Positions 50,101-58,110 of a DNA stretch of 64,000 nt are shown here, in pieces; positions within the stretch are counted from its first letter, which is position 1, and the number at the start of each line of letters is the position of its first letter. The stretch comes from Pseudomonas parafulva (GTDB lineage: Bacteria > Pseudomonadota > Gammaproteobacteria > Pseudomonadales > Pseudomonadaceae). The stretch covers positions 527,001-591,000 of the forward strand of contig NZ_CP019952.1 in the NCBI RefSeq assembly GCF_002021815.1, written 5' to 3'. Under the pieces are notes generated by a model. It made no database searches and had not been told where the DNA came from. It saw only the letters and a list, made by a program, of their open reading frames with translations. Position numbers and translations under genes: made by a program.

Positions 50101-50799
50101 TTAAATGGTTACCAGCCCGCGTACACCTTCGGCCTGCATGTTTTCGCCCCGGCCACGCTGCACGATCTGGCCACGGGCCATGACCAGGTAGTGATCAGCC
50201 AAAGCCTCGGCAAAATCGTAGAACTGCTCGACCAGCAGGATGGCCATGTCGCCGCGCTGCGCCAGCCGCTGGATGACCGCGCCTATTTCCTTGATCACCG
50301 AAGGCTGGATACCCTCGGTGGGCTCATCGAGAATCAGCAGGCGCGGACGACTGGCCAATGCCCGGCCGATGGCCAGCTGCTGTTGCTGCCCCCCGGACAA
50401 ATCCCCGCCACGGCGTTGCTTCATCTGCTCAAGCACAGGGAACAACTCGTAGATGAAGGCAGGCACTTCACGCGCCTCGCGCCCCGGAAAGCGTGACAGG
50501 CCCATCAGCAGGTTTTCCTCGACGCTCAAGCGCGGGAAAATTTCTCGGCCCTGTGGCACGTACGCAATGCCGGCCTGCACCCGGTGGTGCGGCTTGAGTG
50601 CGGTGATGGGCTTGCCTTCCCATTCCACGCTGCCTTCGCGCACGGGCACCAGGCCCATCAGGCAACGCAGCAACGTGGTCTTGCCCACGCCGTTGCGGCC
50701 CAGCAGGCAGGTGACCTCGCCCAGCCTGGCTTCGAAGGAAAGGCCGCGCAGAATATGGCTGCCGCCGTAGTACTGGTGCAGCGTATCGATCTTGAGCAT
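50101..50799 (-). CDS. urtE: Urea ABC transporter ATPase UrtE
   Basis: Second ATPase of the high-affinity urea importer. 232 residues: Walker A GRNGVGKTTLLRCLMG, signature LSGGQQQQLAIGRALASRP, Walker B LLILDEPTEGIQPSV, H-loop LLVEQFYDFA. The GIQPSVI continuation after Walker B distinguishes UrtE from LivF. Last of the urt genes; 72 bp after urtD. Confidence 0.95.
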   Translation of the reverse strand: MLKIDTLHQYYGGSHILRGLSFEARLGEVTCLLGRNGVGKTTLLRCLMGLVPVREGSVEWEGKPITALKPHHRVQAGIAYVPQGREIFPRLSVEENLLMGLSRFPGREAREVPAFIYELFPVLEQMKQRRGGDLSGGQQQQLAIGRALASRPRLLILDEPTEGIQPSVIKEIGAVIQRLAQRGDMAILLVEQFYDFAEALADHYLVMARGQIVQRGRGENMQAEGVRGLVTI

Positions 50800-50871
50800 G
50801 CAAGGCTCCTGAAGTAACGGGTTGGGCGTCCCCGGCAGCTCACCGGTGTACGCGAGAAGACGTGCGCCTGT

Positions 50872-51729
50872 TCAACGACCGAGGTACACCTCGACCACAC
50901 GATCATCGGCCTGCACCTGCTCAAGCGACCCCTCAGCCAGCACCGAGCCCTGGTGCAGCACCGTCACATGGTCGGCGATGCTGCCCACGAACCCCATGTC
51001 ATGCTCGACCACCATCAGCGAGTGTTTGCCTGCAAGGCCCTTGAACAGCTCGGCGGTAAAGGCGGTTTCGGCGTCGGTCATGCCGGCCACGGGTTCGTCG
51101 AGCAACAGCAGTTGAGGTTCCTGGACCAGCAGCATGGCAATTTCCAGAAACTGCTTCTGGCCGTGGGACAGCAGCCCGGCCTGACGCGAGGCCAGCCCGT
51201 TCAGCCGCACGGTGGTCAGGACTTCGTCGATCCTGTCGCGTTGCTCGCCGCTCAGGCGCGACCTCAGGCTCGCCCACACCGACTTGTCGGTCTTGAGCGC
51301 CAGCTCGAGGTTTTCATACAGGCTCAACGCCTCGAACACCGTGGGTTTCTGGAACTTGCGGCCGATGCCAGCCTGGGCAATCTGGTACTCGCTCATGCGC
51401 GTCAGGTCGAGCGTGTCACCAAAGTAGGCACTGCCTGCGCTGGGCCGTGTCTTGCCGGTGATCACGTCCATCATCGTGGTCTTGCCCGCACCGTTCGGGC
51501 CGATGATGCAGCGCAGCTCGCCCACGCCGATATACAGCGTCAGCGCATTGAGTGCCTTGAACCCATCGAAGCTGACGCTCACCTCTTCAAGGCTCAACAC
51601 GGTGCCATGCCGCGCGTCCAGGCCTGGTACGCGGGCATGGCCCAGGCCTATGGCGTCGCGGCCGATACCCTGCGGGTCGAAGGCAGGTTCGAGCATGAAC
51701 TCCGGGTGTACCGGGGGCAGGCCTCTCAT
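50872..51729 (-). CDS. urtD: Urea ABC transporter ATPase UrtD
   Basis: First ATPase of the urea importer, 285 residues from ATG 51729. An N-terminal extension of about 40 residues precedes SLEEVSVSFDGFKALNALTLYI. Walker A GPNGAGKTTMMDVITGKTRP, signature LSHGQKQFLEIAMLLVQEP, Walker B LLLLDEPVAGMTDAET (the MTDAE motif is typical of UrtD), H-loop MVVEHDMGFVGSIAD. Its start overlaps the urtC stop by 3 bases. The open frame extending further upstream is inside urtC and was rejected. Confidence 0.94.
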   Translation of the reverse strand: MRGLPPVHPEFMLEPAFDPQGIGRDAIGLGHARVPGLDARHGTVLSLEEVSVSFDGFKALNALTLYIGVGELRCIIGPNGAGKTTMMDVITGKTRPSAGSAYFGDTLDLTRMSEYQIAQAGIGRKFQKPTVFEALSLYENLELALKTDKSVWASLRSRLSGEQRDRIDEVLTTVRLNGLASRQAGLLSHGQKQFLEIAMLLVQEPQLLLLDEPVAGMTDAETAFTAELFKGLAGKHSLMVVEHDMGFVGSIADHVTVLHQGSVLAEGSLEQVQADDRVVEVYLGR

Positions 51730-52805
51730 GACTGGCTCCTTTTGTTCCACAGGCCGACCAGGCCCTTGGGCAAGTACAGGGTCACGAGGATGAACAGCGC
51801 GCCGAGGAAAAACAGCCAGAATTCCGGGAAAGCCACCGTGAACCAGCTCTTCATGCCGTTGACCAGCCCCGCGCCCAGCAGCGGGCCGATCAGGGTGCCG
51901 CGCCCGCCCAGTGCCACCCAGACAGCAGCCTCGATGGAGTTGGTGGGCGACATTTCGCTGGGGTTGATGATGCCGACCTGAGGCACGTACAGCGCGCCTG
52001 CCAGGCCGCACAGCATGGCGCTGAGCACCCATACCAGCAGCTTGAAACCACGCGGATCGTAGCCGCAGAACATCAACCGGTTCTCGGCATCGCGAACGGC
52101 CGTCAACAGGCGCCCGAATTTGCTGCGCGTCAACCGCCAGCACAGGTACAGGCTGGCGACCAGCAGCGCGACGGTGAGCAGGAACAGTACGGCGCGGGTC
52201 CCGGGTGCGGCGATGTCGAAGCCCAGCAGGGTGCGAAAGCTGGTGAAGCCGTTGTTCCCGCCAAAACCGGTCTCGTTGCGAAAGAACAGCAACATCCCGG
52301 CAAAGGTCAGGGCCTGGGTCATGATCGAGAAGTACACACCCTTGATCCGCGAGCGGAAGGCAAACCAGCCGAACACCAGGGCCAGCATGCCAGGCGCCAG
52401 CACCGCTAGGCACAGGGCCCAGGCAAAGTGTTGGGTGCCGGCCCAGTACCAGGGCAGCTCGCTCCAGGACAGGAACGTCATGAAGCCTGGCAGCCCCTCC
52501 CCGGCGGCCTGGCGCATCAGGTACATGCCCATGGCGTAGCCGCCCAGGGCAAAGAACAGACCATGGCCGAGCGACAGCAGCCCCGCATAGCCCCAGACCA
52601 GGTCAAGGGCCAGGGCCACGATGGCATAGCAGAGGATCTTGCCCACCAGTGTGAGCACATAGGCCGACACATGCAGGGCGTGGTCGGCGGGCAGCAGCGA
52701 CAACAGCGGCAAGGCGAGCAGCAGCGCCAGGGCGGCGATACCCAGTGCCAGCGACAGGCGAAGGCCGGCTTTATGCGCAGCGGTGACAAGCAGTGGCTGG
52801 TTCAT
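51726..52805 (-). CDS. urtC: Urea ABC transporter permease UrtC
   Basis: LivM-like permease, 359 residues from ATG 52805 (MNQPLLVTAAHKAGLRLSLAL), about nine membrane segments. Contains LDLVWGYAGLLSLGHGLFFALGGYAMGMYLMR in part, which is the UrtC pattern, and the ATPase-contact loop LLTAVRDAENRLMFCGYDPRGFK. The start shares a base with the urtB stop, and its stop overlaps the urtD start. Confidence 0.94.
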   Translation of the reverse strand: MNQPLLVTAAHKAGLRLSLALGIAALALLLALPLLSLLPADHALHVSAYVLTLVGKILCYAIVALALDLVWGYAGLLSLGHGLFFALGGYAMGMYLMRQAAGEGLPGFMTFLSWSELPWYWAGTQHFAWALCLAVLAPGMLALVFGWFAFRSRIKGVYFSIMTQALTFAGMLLFFRNETGFGGNNGFTSFRTLLGFDIAAPGTRAVLFLLTVALLVASLYLCWRLTRSKFGRLLTAVRDAENRLMFCGYDPRGFKLLVWVLSAMLCGLAGALYVPQVGIINPSEMSPTNSIEAAVWVALGGRGTLIGPLLGAGLVNGMKSWFTVAFPEFWLFFLGALFILVTLYLPKGLVGLWNKRSQS

Positions 52806-54292
52806 CAGTCGATCACCCGTCCCTTGAGGGCAAACAGGCCTTGCGGGCGCTTCTGGATGAACAGGATGACCAGCGCAAGGATGAGGATCTTGCCGAGCAC
52901 CGCACCGATCTGCGGCTCCAGCAGTTTGTTGGCGATGCCCAGCCCGAACGCCGCCCAGAGGCTTCCGGCCAGTTGGCCGACACCCCCGAGCACCACCACC
53001 AGGAATGAATCGATGATGTAGCTTTGCCCCAGGTCCGGCCCCACGTTGCCGACCTGGCTCAAGGCCACGCCGCCCAGGCCGGCGATGCCCGAACCCAGGC
53101 CGAAGGCGAGCATGTCCACACGCCCGGTGGACACGCCGCAGCACGCCGCCATGTTGCGGTTCTGGGTTACAGCGCGCACGTTCAGGCCCAGGCGCGTGCG
53201 GTTGAGCAGCAGCCAGGTCAGCAGCACCACGGCCAGCGCGAACGCGATGATCACCAGGCGGTTGTAAGGCAGGATCAGGTTGGGCAGAACCTGGATGCCA
53301 CCTGACAACCAGGCCGGGTTGCTGACCTCAACGTTCTGTGCGCCGAACAGCAAACGCACGGCCTGGATCAGAATCAGGCTGATGCCCCAGGTGGCCAGCA
53401 GGGTTTCCAGAGGGCGGCCGTACAGGTGGCGGATCACCGTACGTTCCAGCGCCATGCCGACACCGGCACTGACGGCGAACGCCACGGGCAGGGCGATCAG
53501 TGGGTAGAACTCCAGGGCACCCGGTGCGTAGCGCTGCACCACTACCTGCACCATGTAGGTGCTGTAGGCGCCGAGCATCAGCATCTCGCCATGCGCCATG
53601 TTGATCACACCCAGAAGTCCGAACGTGATCGCCAGCCCCAGCGCCGCCAATAGCAGGATCGACCCCAGCGACAGGCCACTGAAGGCCTGGCCCAGTACTT
53701 CACCGACCAGCAGCTTGCGCTTGACCTGGGTCAGGCTGGTTTCGGCGGCGGTACGCACCGTGGGGTCCGTTTCCATCTCGGGTTGCAACAGCGCCTCAAG
53801 GCGGGTACGGGCCGTTGGGTCACCGGTTTCCCCTAACAGGCGTACGGCCGCCAGGCGCACCGAAGGGTCGCTGGCGCCGAGCTGCAGGTTGGCCAACGCC
53901 AGGCCCAAGGCTGCCCGCACGGTCGCATCCGGTTCGCTGGCGTAGCGCCGGTCGAGCAAGGCGACCTGGGCCGGTTGTGCGCTCTTTTGCAACTGCCTGG
54001 CGGCGGCTAGCCGGGTGGCGCTGTCGTCACTGAGTAACCGGTGGCTGGCCAGGGCATTGTCGATCAGCCCGCGCAGGCGGTTGTTCAGGCGCACCTTGCG
54101 GCTGTCGTCCTTGGCGATTCGGCCGGCCTGCAGGTTTTCCAGCAGTGCCAGTCGGCCTGGCTCGGGTTGGGCGGCCCAGGTATCGAGTAGGCGCGCCTGC
54201 TCGGCGGGCTTGGCGGCGAAGAAAAACTCGCCTTCGCTGGCGTCTACTGCCATGGGCAACAGCAGTAGCAGGGTAAGCAGGAATCTGAGCAT
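52805..54292 (-). CDS. urtB: Urea ABC transporter permease UrtB
   Basis: LivH-like permease, 495 residues. A signal peptide (about 1-18) and a roughly 190-residue helical, HEAT-like N-terminal domain (DSRKVRLNNRLRGLIDNALAS, LDRRYASEPDATVRAALGLAL in part) precede the permease core beginning about residue 200, with LGLAITFGLLGVINMAHGEM. The N-terminal domain is typical of UrtB and absent from LivH. 86 bp after urtA. Confidence 0.95.
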   Translation of the reverse strand: MLRFLLTLLLLLPMAVDASEGEFFFAAKPAEQARLLDTWAAQPEPGRLALLENLQAGRIAKDDSRKVRLNNRLRGLIDNALASHRLLSDDSATRLAAARQLQKSAQPAQVALLDRRYASEPDATVRAALGLALANLQLGASDPSVRLAAVRLLGETGDPTARTRLEALLQPEMETDPTVRTAAETSLTQVKRKLLVGEVLGQAFSGLSLGSILLLAALGLAITFGLLGVINMAHGEMLMLGAYSTYMVQVVVQRYAPGALEFYPLIALPVAFAVSAGVGMALERTVIRHLYGRPLETLLATWGISLILIQAVRLLFGAQNVEVSNPAWLSGGIQVLPNLILPYNRLVIIAFALAVVLLTWLLLNRTRLGLNVRAVTQNRNMAACCGVSTGRVDMLAFGLGSGIAGLGGVALSQVGNVGPDLGQSYIIDSFLVVVLGGVGQLAGSLWAAFGLGIANKLLEPQIGAVLGKILILALVILFIQKRPQGLFALKGRVID

Positions 54293-54378
54293 GAGGCTCT
54301 CCTGTGAATCAGCGCTTACGCGCAGGCGTACCCGAACACCGGGCCGCCCACGGGCGGGCTGCAGCGCGGCCCAGGGCC

Positions 54379-55644
54379 TCAGTTGCCTTTCACGGCGTAA
54401 TCAGGGCGCTTGTCATTGCCTGGGATGAAGGGGCTCCAGGGTTGCGCCCGCAGCGGTTGCTCGGTTTCCCACACCACGCTGAACTGCCCATCGTCCTGGA
54501 TCTCGCCGATCATCACTGGCTTGTGCAGGTGGTGATTGGTCTTGTCCATGGTCAGGGTGTAGCCCGAAGGGGCCTTGAAGGTCTGCCCGGCCAGCGCTTC
54601 GCGCACCTTGTCCACATCGGTGGATTTGGCTTTTTCCGCCGCCTGCGCCCACATGTGAATGCCCACATAGGTGGCTTCCATTGGATCGTTAGTCACCGCC
54701 TTGTCGGCGCCAGGCAGGCCTTTGGCCTTGGCATAGGCCTTCCAATCAGCGACGAACTTCTGGTTGACCGGGTTATCCACCGACTCGAAGTAGTTCCAGG
54801 CGGCCAGATGGCCCACCAACGGCTTGGTGTCGATACCCCGCAGCTCCTCTTCGCCCACCGAGAACGCCACGACCGGCACATCGGTCGCTTTCAAGCCCTG
54901 GTTGGCCAGCTCTTTGTAGAAGGGCACATTGGAGTCGCCGTTGACCGTGGAAATTACCGCCGTCTTCGCCCCGGCCGAGAACTTCTTGATGTTGGCGACG
55001 ATGGTCTGGTAGTCGGCGTGGCCGAACGGCGTGTAGACCTCCTCGATGTCCTTGTCGGCCACGCCCTTGCTGTGCAGGAACGCGCGCAGAATCTTGTTGG
55101 TGGTGCGCGGGTAGACGTAGTCGGTGCCCAGCAGGAAGAAGCGCTTGGCGCCGCCGCCGTCCTCGCTCATCAGGTATTCCACCGCCGGAATCGCTTGCTG
55201 GTTGGGCGCAGCGCCGGTGTAGAAGACGTTCGGCGACATCTCTTCGCCTTCGTATTGCACCGGGTAGAACAGCAGACCGTTGAGCTCCTCGAATACCGGC
55301 AATACCGATTTGCGCGACACCGACGTCCAGCAACCGAACACCACCGCGACCTTGTCCTGGGTCAGCAACTGGCGGCTTTTTTCGGCGAACAGCGGCCAGT
55401 TGGACGCCGGGTCCACCACCACCGGCTCCAGCATCTTGCCATTGACCCCACCTTTGGCGTTGATTTCATCGATGGTCATCAAGGCCATGTCCTTGAGCGA
55501 CGTCTCGGAAATGGCCATGGTCCCGGACAGCGAATGCAGGATGCCGACCTTGATGGTCTCGGCTGCCTGGAGGCTCCAGCTAAGGCCCATCGCCGCCATC
55601 GAGGCGCTGAGGGTGAAGGCCTTGATCAGACTGCGTCGCTTCAT
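54379..55644 (-). CDS. urtA: Urea ABC transporter substrate-binding protein UrtA
   Basis: Periplasmic urea-binding protein, 421 residues. Twin-Lys/Arg N-terminus MKRRSLIKAFTLSASMAAMG with a signal peptide of about 27 residues, then ETIKVGILHSLSGTMAISETSLKD, the UrtA start (LHSLSGTMAISE is diagnostic). Also VVFGCWTSVSRKSVLPVFEE and YPVQYEGEEMSPNVFYTGAAPNQQ, in part. First gene of urtABCDE; sigma-54 type promoter 45 bp upstream, consistent with nitrogen control. Confidence 0.96.
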   Translation of the reverse strand: MKRRSLIKAFTLSASMAAMGLSWSLQAAETIKVGILHSLSGTMAISETSLKDMALMTIDEINAKGGVNGKMLEPVVVDPASNWPLFAEKSRQLLTQDKVAVVFGCWTSVSRKSVLPVFEELNGLLFYPVQYEGEEMSPNVFYTGAAPNQQAIPAVEYLMSEDGGGAKRFFLLGTDYVYPRTTNKILRAFLHSKGVADKDIEEVYTPFGHADYQTIVANIKKFSAGAKTAVISTVNGDSNVPFYKELANQGLKATDVPVVAFSVGEEELRGIDTKPLVGHLAAWNYFESVDNPVNQKFVADWKAYAKAKGLPGADKAVTNDPMEATYVGIHMWAQAAEKAKSTDVDKVREALAGQTFKAPSGYTLTMDKTNHHLHKPVMIGEIQDDGQFSVVWETEQPLRAQPWSPFIPGNDKRPDYAVKGN

Positions 55645-55688
55645 GTGCTCTCTCCGCTGAGTTGTTGTGGTGTGGGCAGAAGGGCGAT

Positions 55689-55704
55689 TGCAAAGGCTGT
55701 GCCG
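55689..55704 (-). promoter_or_regulatory. Sigma-54 (RpoN) promoter of urtA
   Basis: On the minus strand CGGCAC-AGCCT-TTGCA, one mismatch from TGGCAC-N5-TTGCA with the GG and GC at correct spacing. Expected start near 55678, about 34 bases before urtA. NtrC control is the natural expectation for urea uptake; no clear NtrC dyad was found. Confidence 0.68.
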
Positions 55705-55833
55705 TGGTGCGCAAGGCTGCGGTCTAGAAGGGTTGTGCTTCTATGGGGGGCTTGGATAGGGGCCAGGTTGGTGCTTGCGCGACTGGCCTGCACAGGATTG
55801 GGTCCAGGGCAGTGAACAGTTTTGACACATAAG

Positions 55834-55849
55834 CGGTACTTGAGTACCG
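55834..55849. promoter_or_regulatory. 16-bp palindrome CGGTAC-TTGA-GTACCG
   Basis: Perfect 6-bp arms with a 4-base centre, directly after TTGACA (55822-55827). It is placed like an operator between -35 and -10 of a promoter for the DUF6124-like gene, but a good -10 is not visible. Confidence 0.35.
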
Positions 55850-55959
55850 TTCGGCACCGCAGTAGATTCTGCGACCGGGATTGGCGTCCCGTTATACAGA
55901 GAGATCGAGCATTGACGCTCCTTGCGACTTTGCTCTGCATGGCTGCACCCGTCATGGGC

Positions 55960-56036
55960 GGAGCCGTGTGTGGGAGCCTTCGGGCTCACCGGTTCTCTCT
56001 GCCGGCACGCCAACCCGCACGGCTCCGTCCACCCAT
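55960..56036 (+). ncRNA. Candidate structured leader upstream of DUF6124-like gene
   Basis: GGAGCCGTG (55960-55968) pairs with CACGGCTCC (56028-56036) in a perfect 9-bp closing stem. Inside lies GAGCC-TTCG-GGCTC (55974-55987), a 5-bp stem with a UUCG tetraloop, and a second region around GCCGGC. The element ends 53 bases before the ATG at 56090. No T-run follows, so it is not a simple terminator. Confidence 0.45.
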
Positions 56037-56089
56037 ATTGGCGTATGGGCTCGGAGCGTCATAAAGAGAGAGCTGCAAGGAGATGCACC

Positions 56090-56386
56090 ATGCTCAAGAA
56101 GATCGTTCCAGATCCACCCCGCACATCTCGTTCCGTGACCGCCAGTGCTGATTTTGGCACCTGCAATCAGGCTCATGATCCAATACTGTCGGTTCAGGCT
56201 GGAGTCGATAGCGAGGATGCACTTGTGTGCGCCGTTGCCGCGCTGAAAGCGGCTTATGAAACCAATGCCGCAGCACTGGAAAGGGTGGGAGAGCCGCTTC
56301 GTAGTTTACTGACCGCGACGGAAAACTCGCTAAAGAAAGGTTTGGCCCTGGCCGAGGCAGTGCTCAAGGGGATGGAGCACGGCTGA
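56090..56386 (+). CDS. DUF6124/DUF3077-like small protein
   Basis: 98 residues, begins MLKKIVPDPPRTSRSVTASADFG, which is the start typical of a pseudomonad-specific small protein family (DUF6124, formerly grouped as DUF3077), then a helical C-terminal half (SEDALVCAVAALKAAYETNAAALERVG in part, NSLKKGLALAEAVLKGMEHG). No signal peptide. AAGGAG precedes ATG 56090. Function unknown. The long, structured upstream region suggests regulation at RNA level. Confidence 0.75.
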   Translation: MLKKIVPDPPRTSRSVTASADFGTCNQAHDPILSVQAGVDSEDALVCAVAALKAAYETNAAALERVGEPLRSLLTATENSLKKGLALAEAVLKGMEHG

Positions 56387-56451
56387 AGCGGCCTGGCTGT
56401 TGTGCGCCCATTCGCCAGTTCTGCCGGAGAATGGGCTGCACAGTTTCCTGA

Positions 56452-57867
56452 TCAGTTGCCCGACGACCCACGTACGGCAGTACGCGGCTGGCGCCGGCTC
56501 CGCACGAACTGGTAGGTCACCGCCAGGATCACAAACCAGATCGGCGTCACCACCAGCGCCGAGCGGGTGTCGGCCTCCAAGCTCAGAAGCACAAGGATAC
56601 CGGCGAAGAACGCCAGGCACACGTAGCACATCAAACGCCCGCCAGGCATCTTGTAGATCGACTGCTCGTGCAACGCCGCGCGCTGCTTGCGGTAGCTCAG
56701 GTACGACAGCAGGATCAACGTCCAGACGAACATGAACAGCACCGCCGATACCGTGGTGACCAGGGTGAAGGCTTCGATCACGTTCGGGACCAGGTAGATC
56801 AGCACCGCGCCGAGCAGCAGGCATAGGCAGGAGAAGTACAGGCCGTTGGCCGGCACAGCGCGGCGGGACAACTTCTCGAACGCTTTCGGTGCATCGCCTT
56901 CCTGGGCCAGGCCGAACAGCATGCGGCTGGTGGAGAATACCCCGCTGTTGGCAGACGAGGCCGCCGAGGTGAGCACCACGAAATTGATGATGCTCGCCGC
57001 CGCTGGCAGGCCAGCTAGTACGAACAGCTCAACGAACGGGCTTTTGCCCGGGACCACGTCGCGCCATGGAGTCACGGCCATGATCGCGATCAGTGCCAGT
57101 ACATAGAACACGATGATGCGGATCGGGATCGAGTTGATCGCCCTGGGCAGCGTGCGCTCCGGGTTTTTGGCTTCGGCTGCCGTGGTGCCGACCAGCTCTA
57201 TACCCACGAAGGCGAAGACCGCGATCTGGAACCCGGCGAAAAAGCCCATCATGCCGTGGGGGAACATGCCGCCGTCATTCCACAGGTTGGCCAGTTGAGC
57301 CGTGCGTCCGCTGGGGGAGGTAAAGCCGGTGATGACCATGTACAGGCCGGTGGCCACCAGGCCCAGGATGGCAATGATCTTGATCAGGGCAAACCAGAAC
57401 TCCATTTCGCCGAACAGCTTGACCGTGACCAGGTTCAGCGACAGCAGCACGGCCACGCAGGTGAGCGCCGGTATCCACTGAGGCAGGTCGGGAAACCAGA
57501 ACTGGGTATAAGCCGCAATGGCTACCACGTCGGCGATGCCGGTGACCACCCAGCAGAACCAGTAGGTCCAGCCGGTGAAGTAGCCCGCCCAGGGGCCGAG
57601 CAGGTCGGCCGAGAAGTCGATGAACGACTTGTAGTTCAGGTTCGACAGCAGCAGTTCGCCCATTGCGCGCATGACGAAGAACAGCATGAAGCCGATGATC
57701 ATGTAGACGAAGATGATCGAAGGCCCAGCCAGGCTGATGGTCTTGCCCGAGCCCATGAACAGACCGGTGCCGATGGCACCGCCAATGGCGATGAGCTGGA
57801 TGTGTCGGTTGGTGAGGTTGCGTTGCAGGTGTTGGTCATCGGGTGGAGTCGGCGCAGTTTGCGTCAT
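56452..57867 (-). CDS. cycA: D-serine/D-alanine/glycine permease CycA
   Basis: APC-superfamily H+ symporter for D-Ser, D-Ala, Gly and D-cycloserine. 471 residues with 12 membrane segments. NLTNRHIQLIAIGGAIGTGLF near the N-terminus and GFFAGFQIAVFAFVGIELVG, TSAASSANSGVFSTSRMLFG match E. coli CycA almost residue for residue. ATG 57867 is preferred to 57876 because AGGG lies about ten bases upstream of it and would abut the earlier codon. Monocistronic. Confidence 0.93.
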   Translation of the reverse strand: MTQTAPTPPDDQHLQRNLTNRHIQLIAIGGAIGTGLFMGSGKTISLAGPSIIFVYMIIGFMLFFVMRAMGELLLSNLNYKSFIDFSADLLGPWAGYFTGWTYWFCWVVTGIADVVAIAAYTQFWFPDLPQWIPALTCVAVLLSLNLVTVKLFGEMEFWFALIKIIAILGLVATGLYMVITGFTSPSGRTAQLANLWNDGGMFPHGMMGFFAGFQIAVFAFVGIELVGTTAAEAKNPERTLPRAINSIPIRIIVFYVLALIAIMAVTPWRDVVPGKSPFVELFVLAGLPAAASIINFVVLTSAASSANSGVFSTSRMLFGLAQEGDAPKAFEKLSRRAVPANGLYFSCLCLLLGAVLIYLVPNVIEAFTLVTTVSAVLFMFVWTLILLSYLSYRKQRAALHEQSIYKMPGGRLMCYVCLAFFAGILVLLSLEADTRSALVVTPIWFVILAVTYQFVRSRRQPRTAVRGSSGN

Positions 57868-58110
57868 AGGCTGCATTCCCTTGTAGAGGTCAGTCGCATT
57901 GGCTGACGTAGCCGGCTAGGCTATCACGCACTGCAAAGGTGCGGGCGTGACAGATCGACACGATATCGCGAGTGCAGGGCGCTTTAGAAATGATCGGGTT
58001 CAAGCGTCGGCGCTTTAGAGAATAATCCAGCACCTACAGGCAGGGGCCATGAAACGCTCGGCGGGCCTTTCGGCCCGCCTGGGGTTTCACGACAGCCGCC
58101 TGCCGGGCCG

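Larger units (their letters stand above)
55645..56089. other. Gap between divergent urtA and the DUF6124-like gene
   Basis: 445 bp. Holds the sigma-54 promoter of urtA (55689-55704), a 16-bp palindrome (55834-55849) and the structured leader of the next gene (55960-56036). Short open frames here are not supported. Confidence 0.65.

Noticed and set aside
51730..52413. N-terminal extension of UrtD to 513 residues
   Set aside because: The extension is an alternate frame inside urtC; family length and N-terminus fit ATG 51729.
55881..56138. Short open frames in the leader of the DUF6124-like gene as real leader peptides
   Set aside because: They overlap the stem-loops in several frames with no ribosome site; more likely structure than coding.
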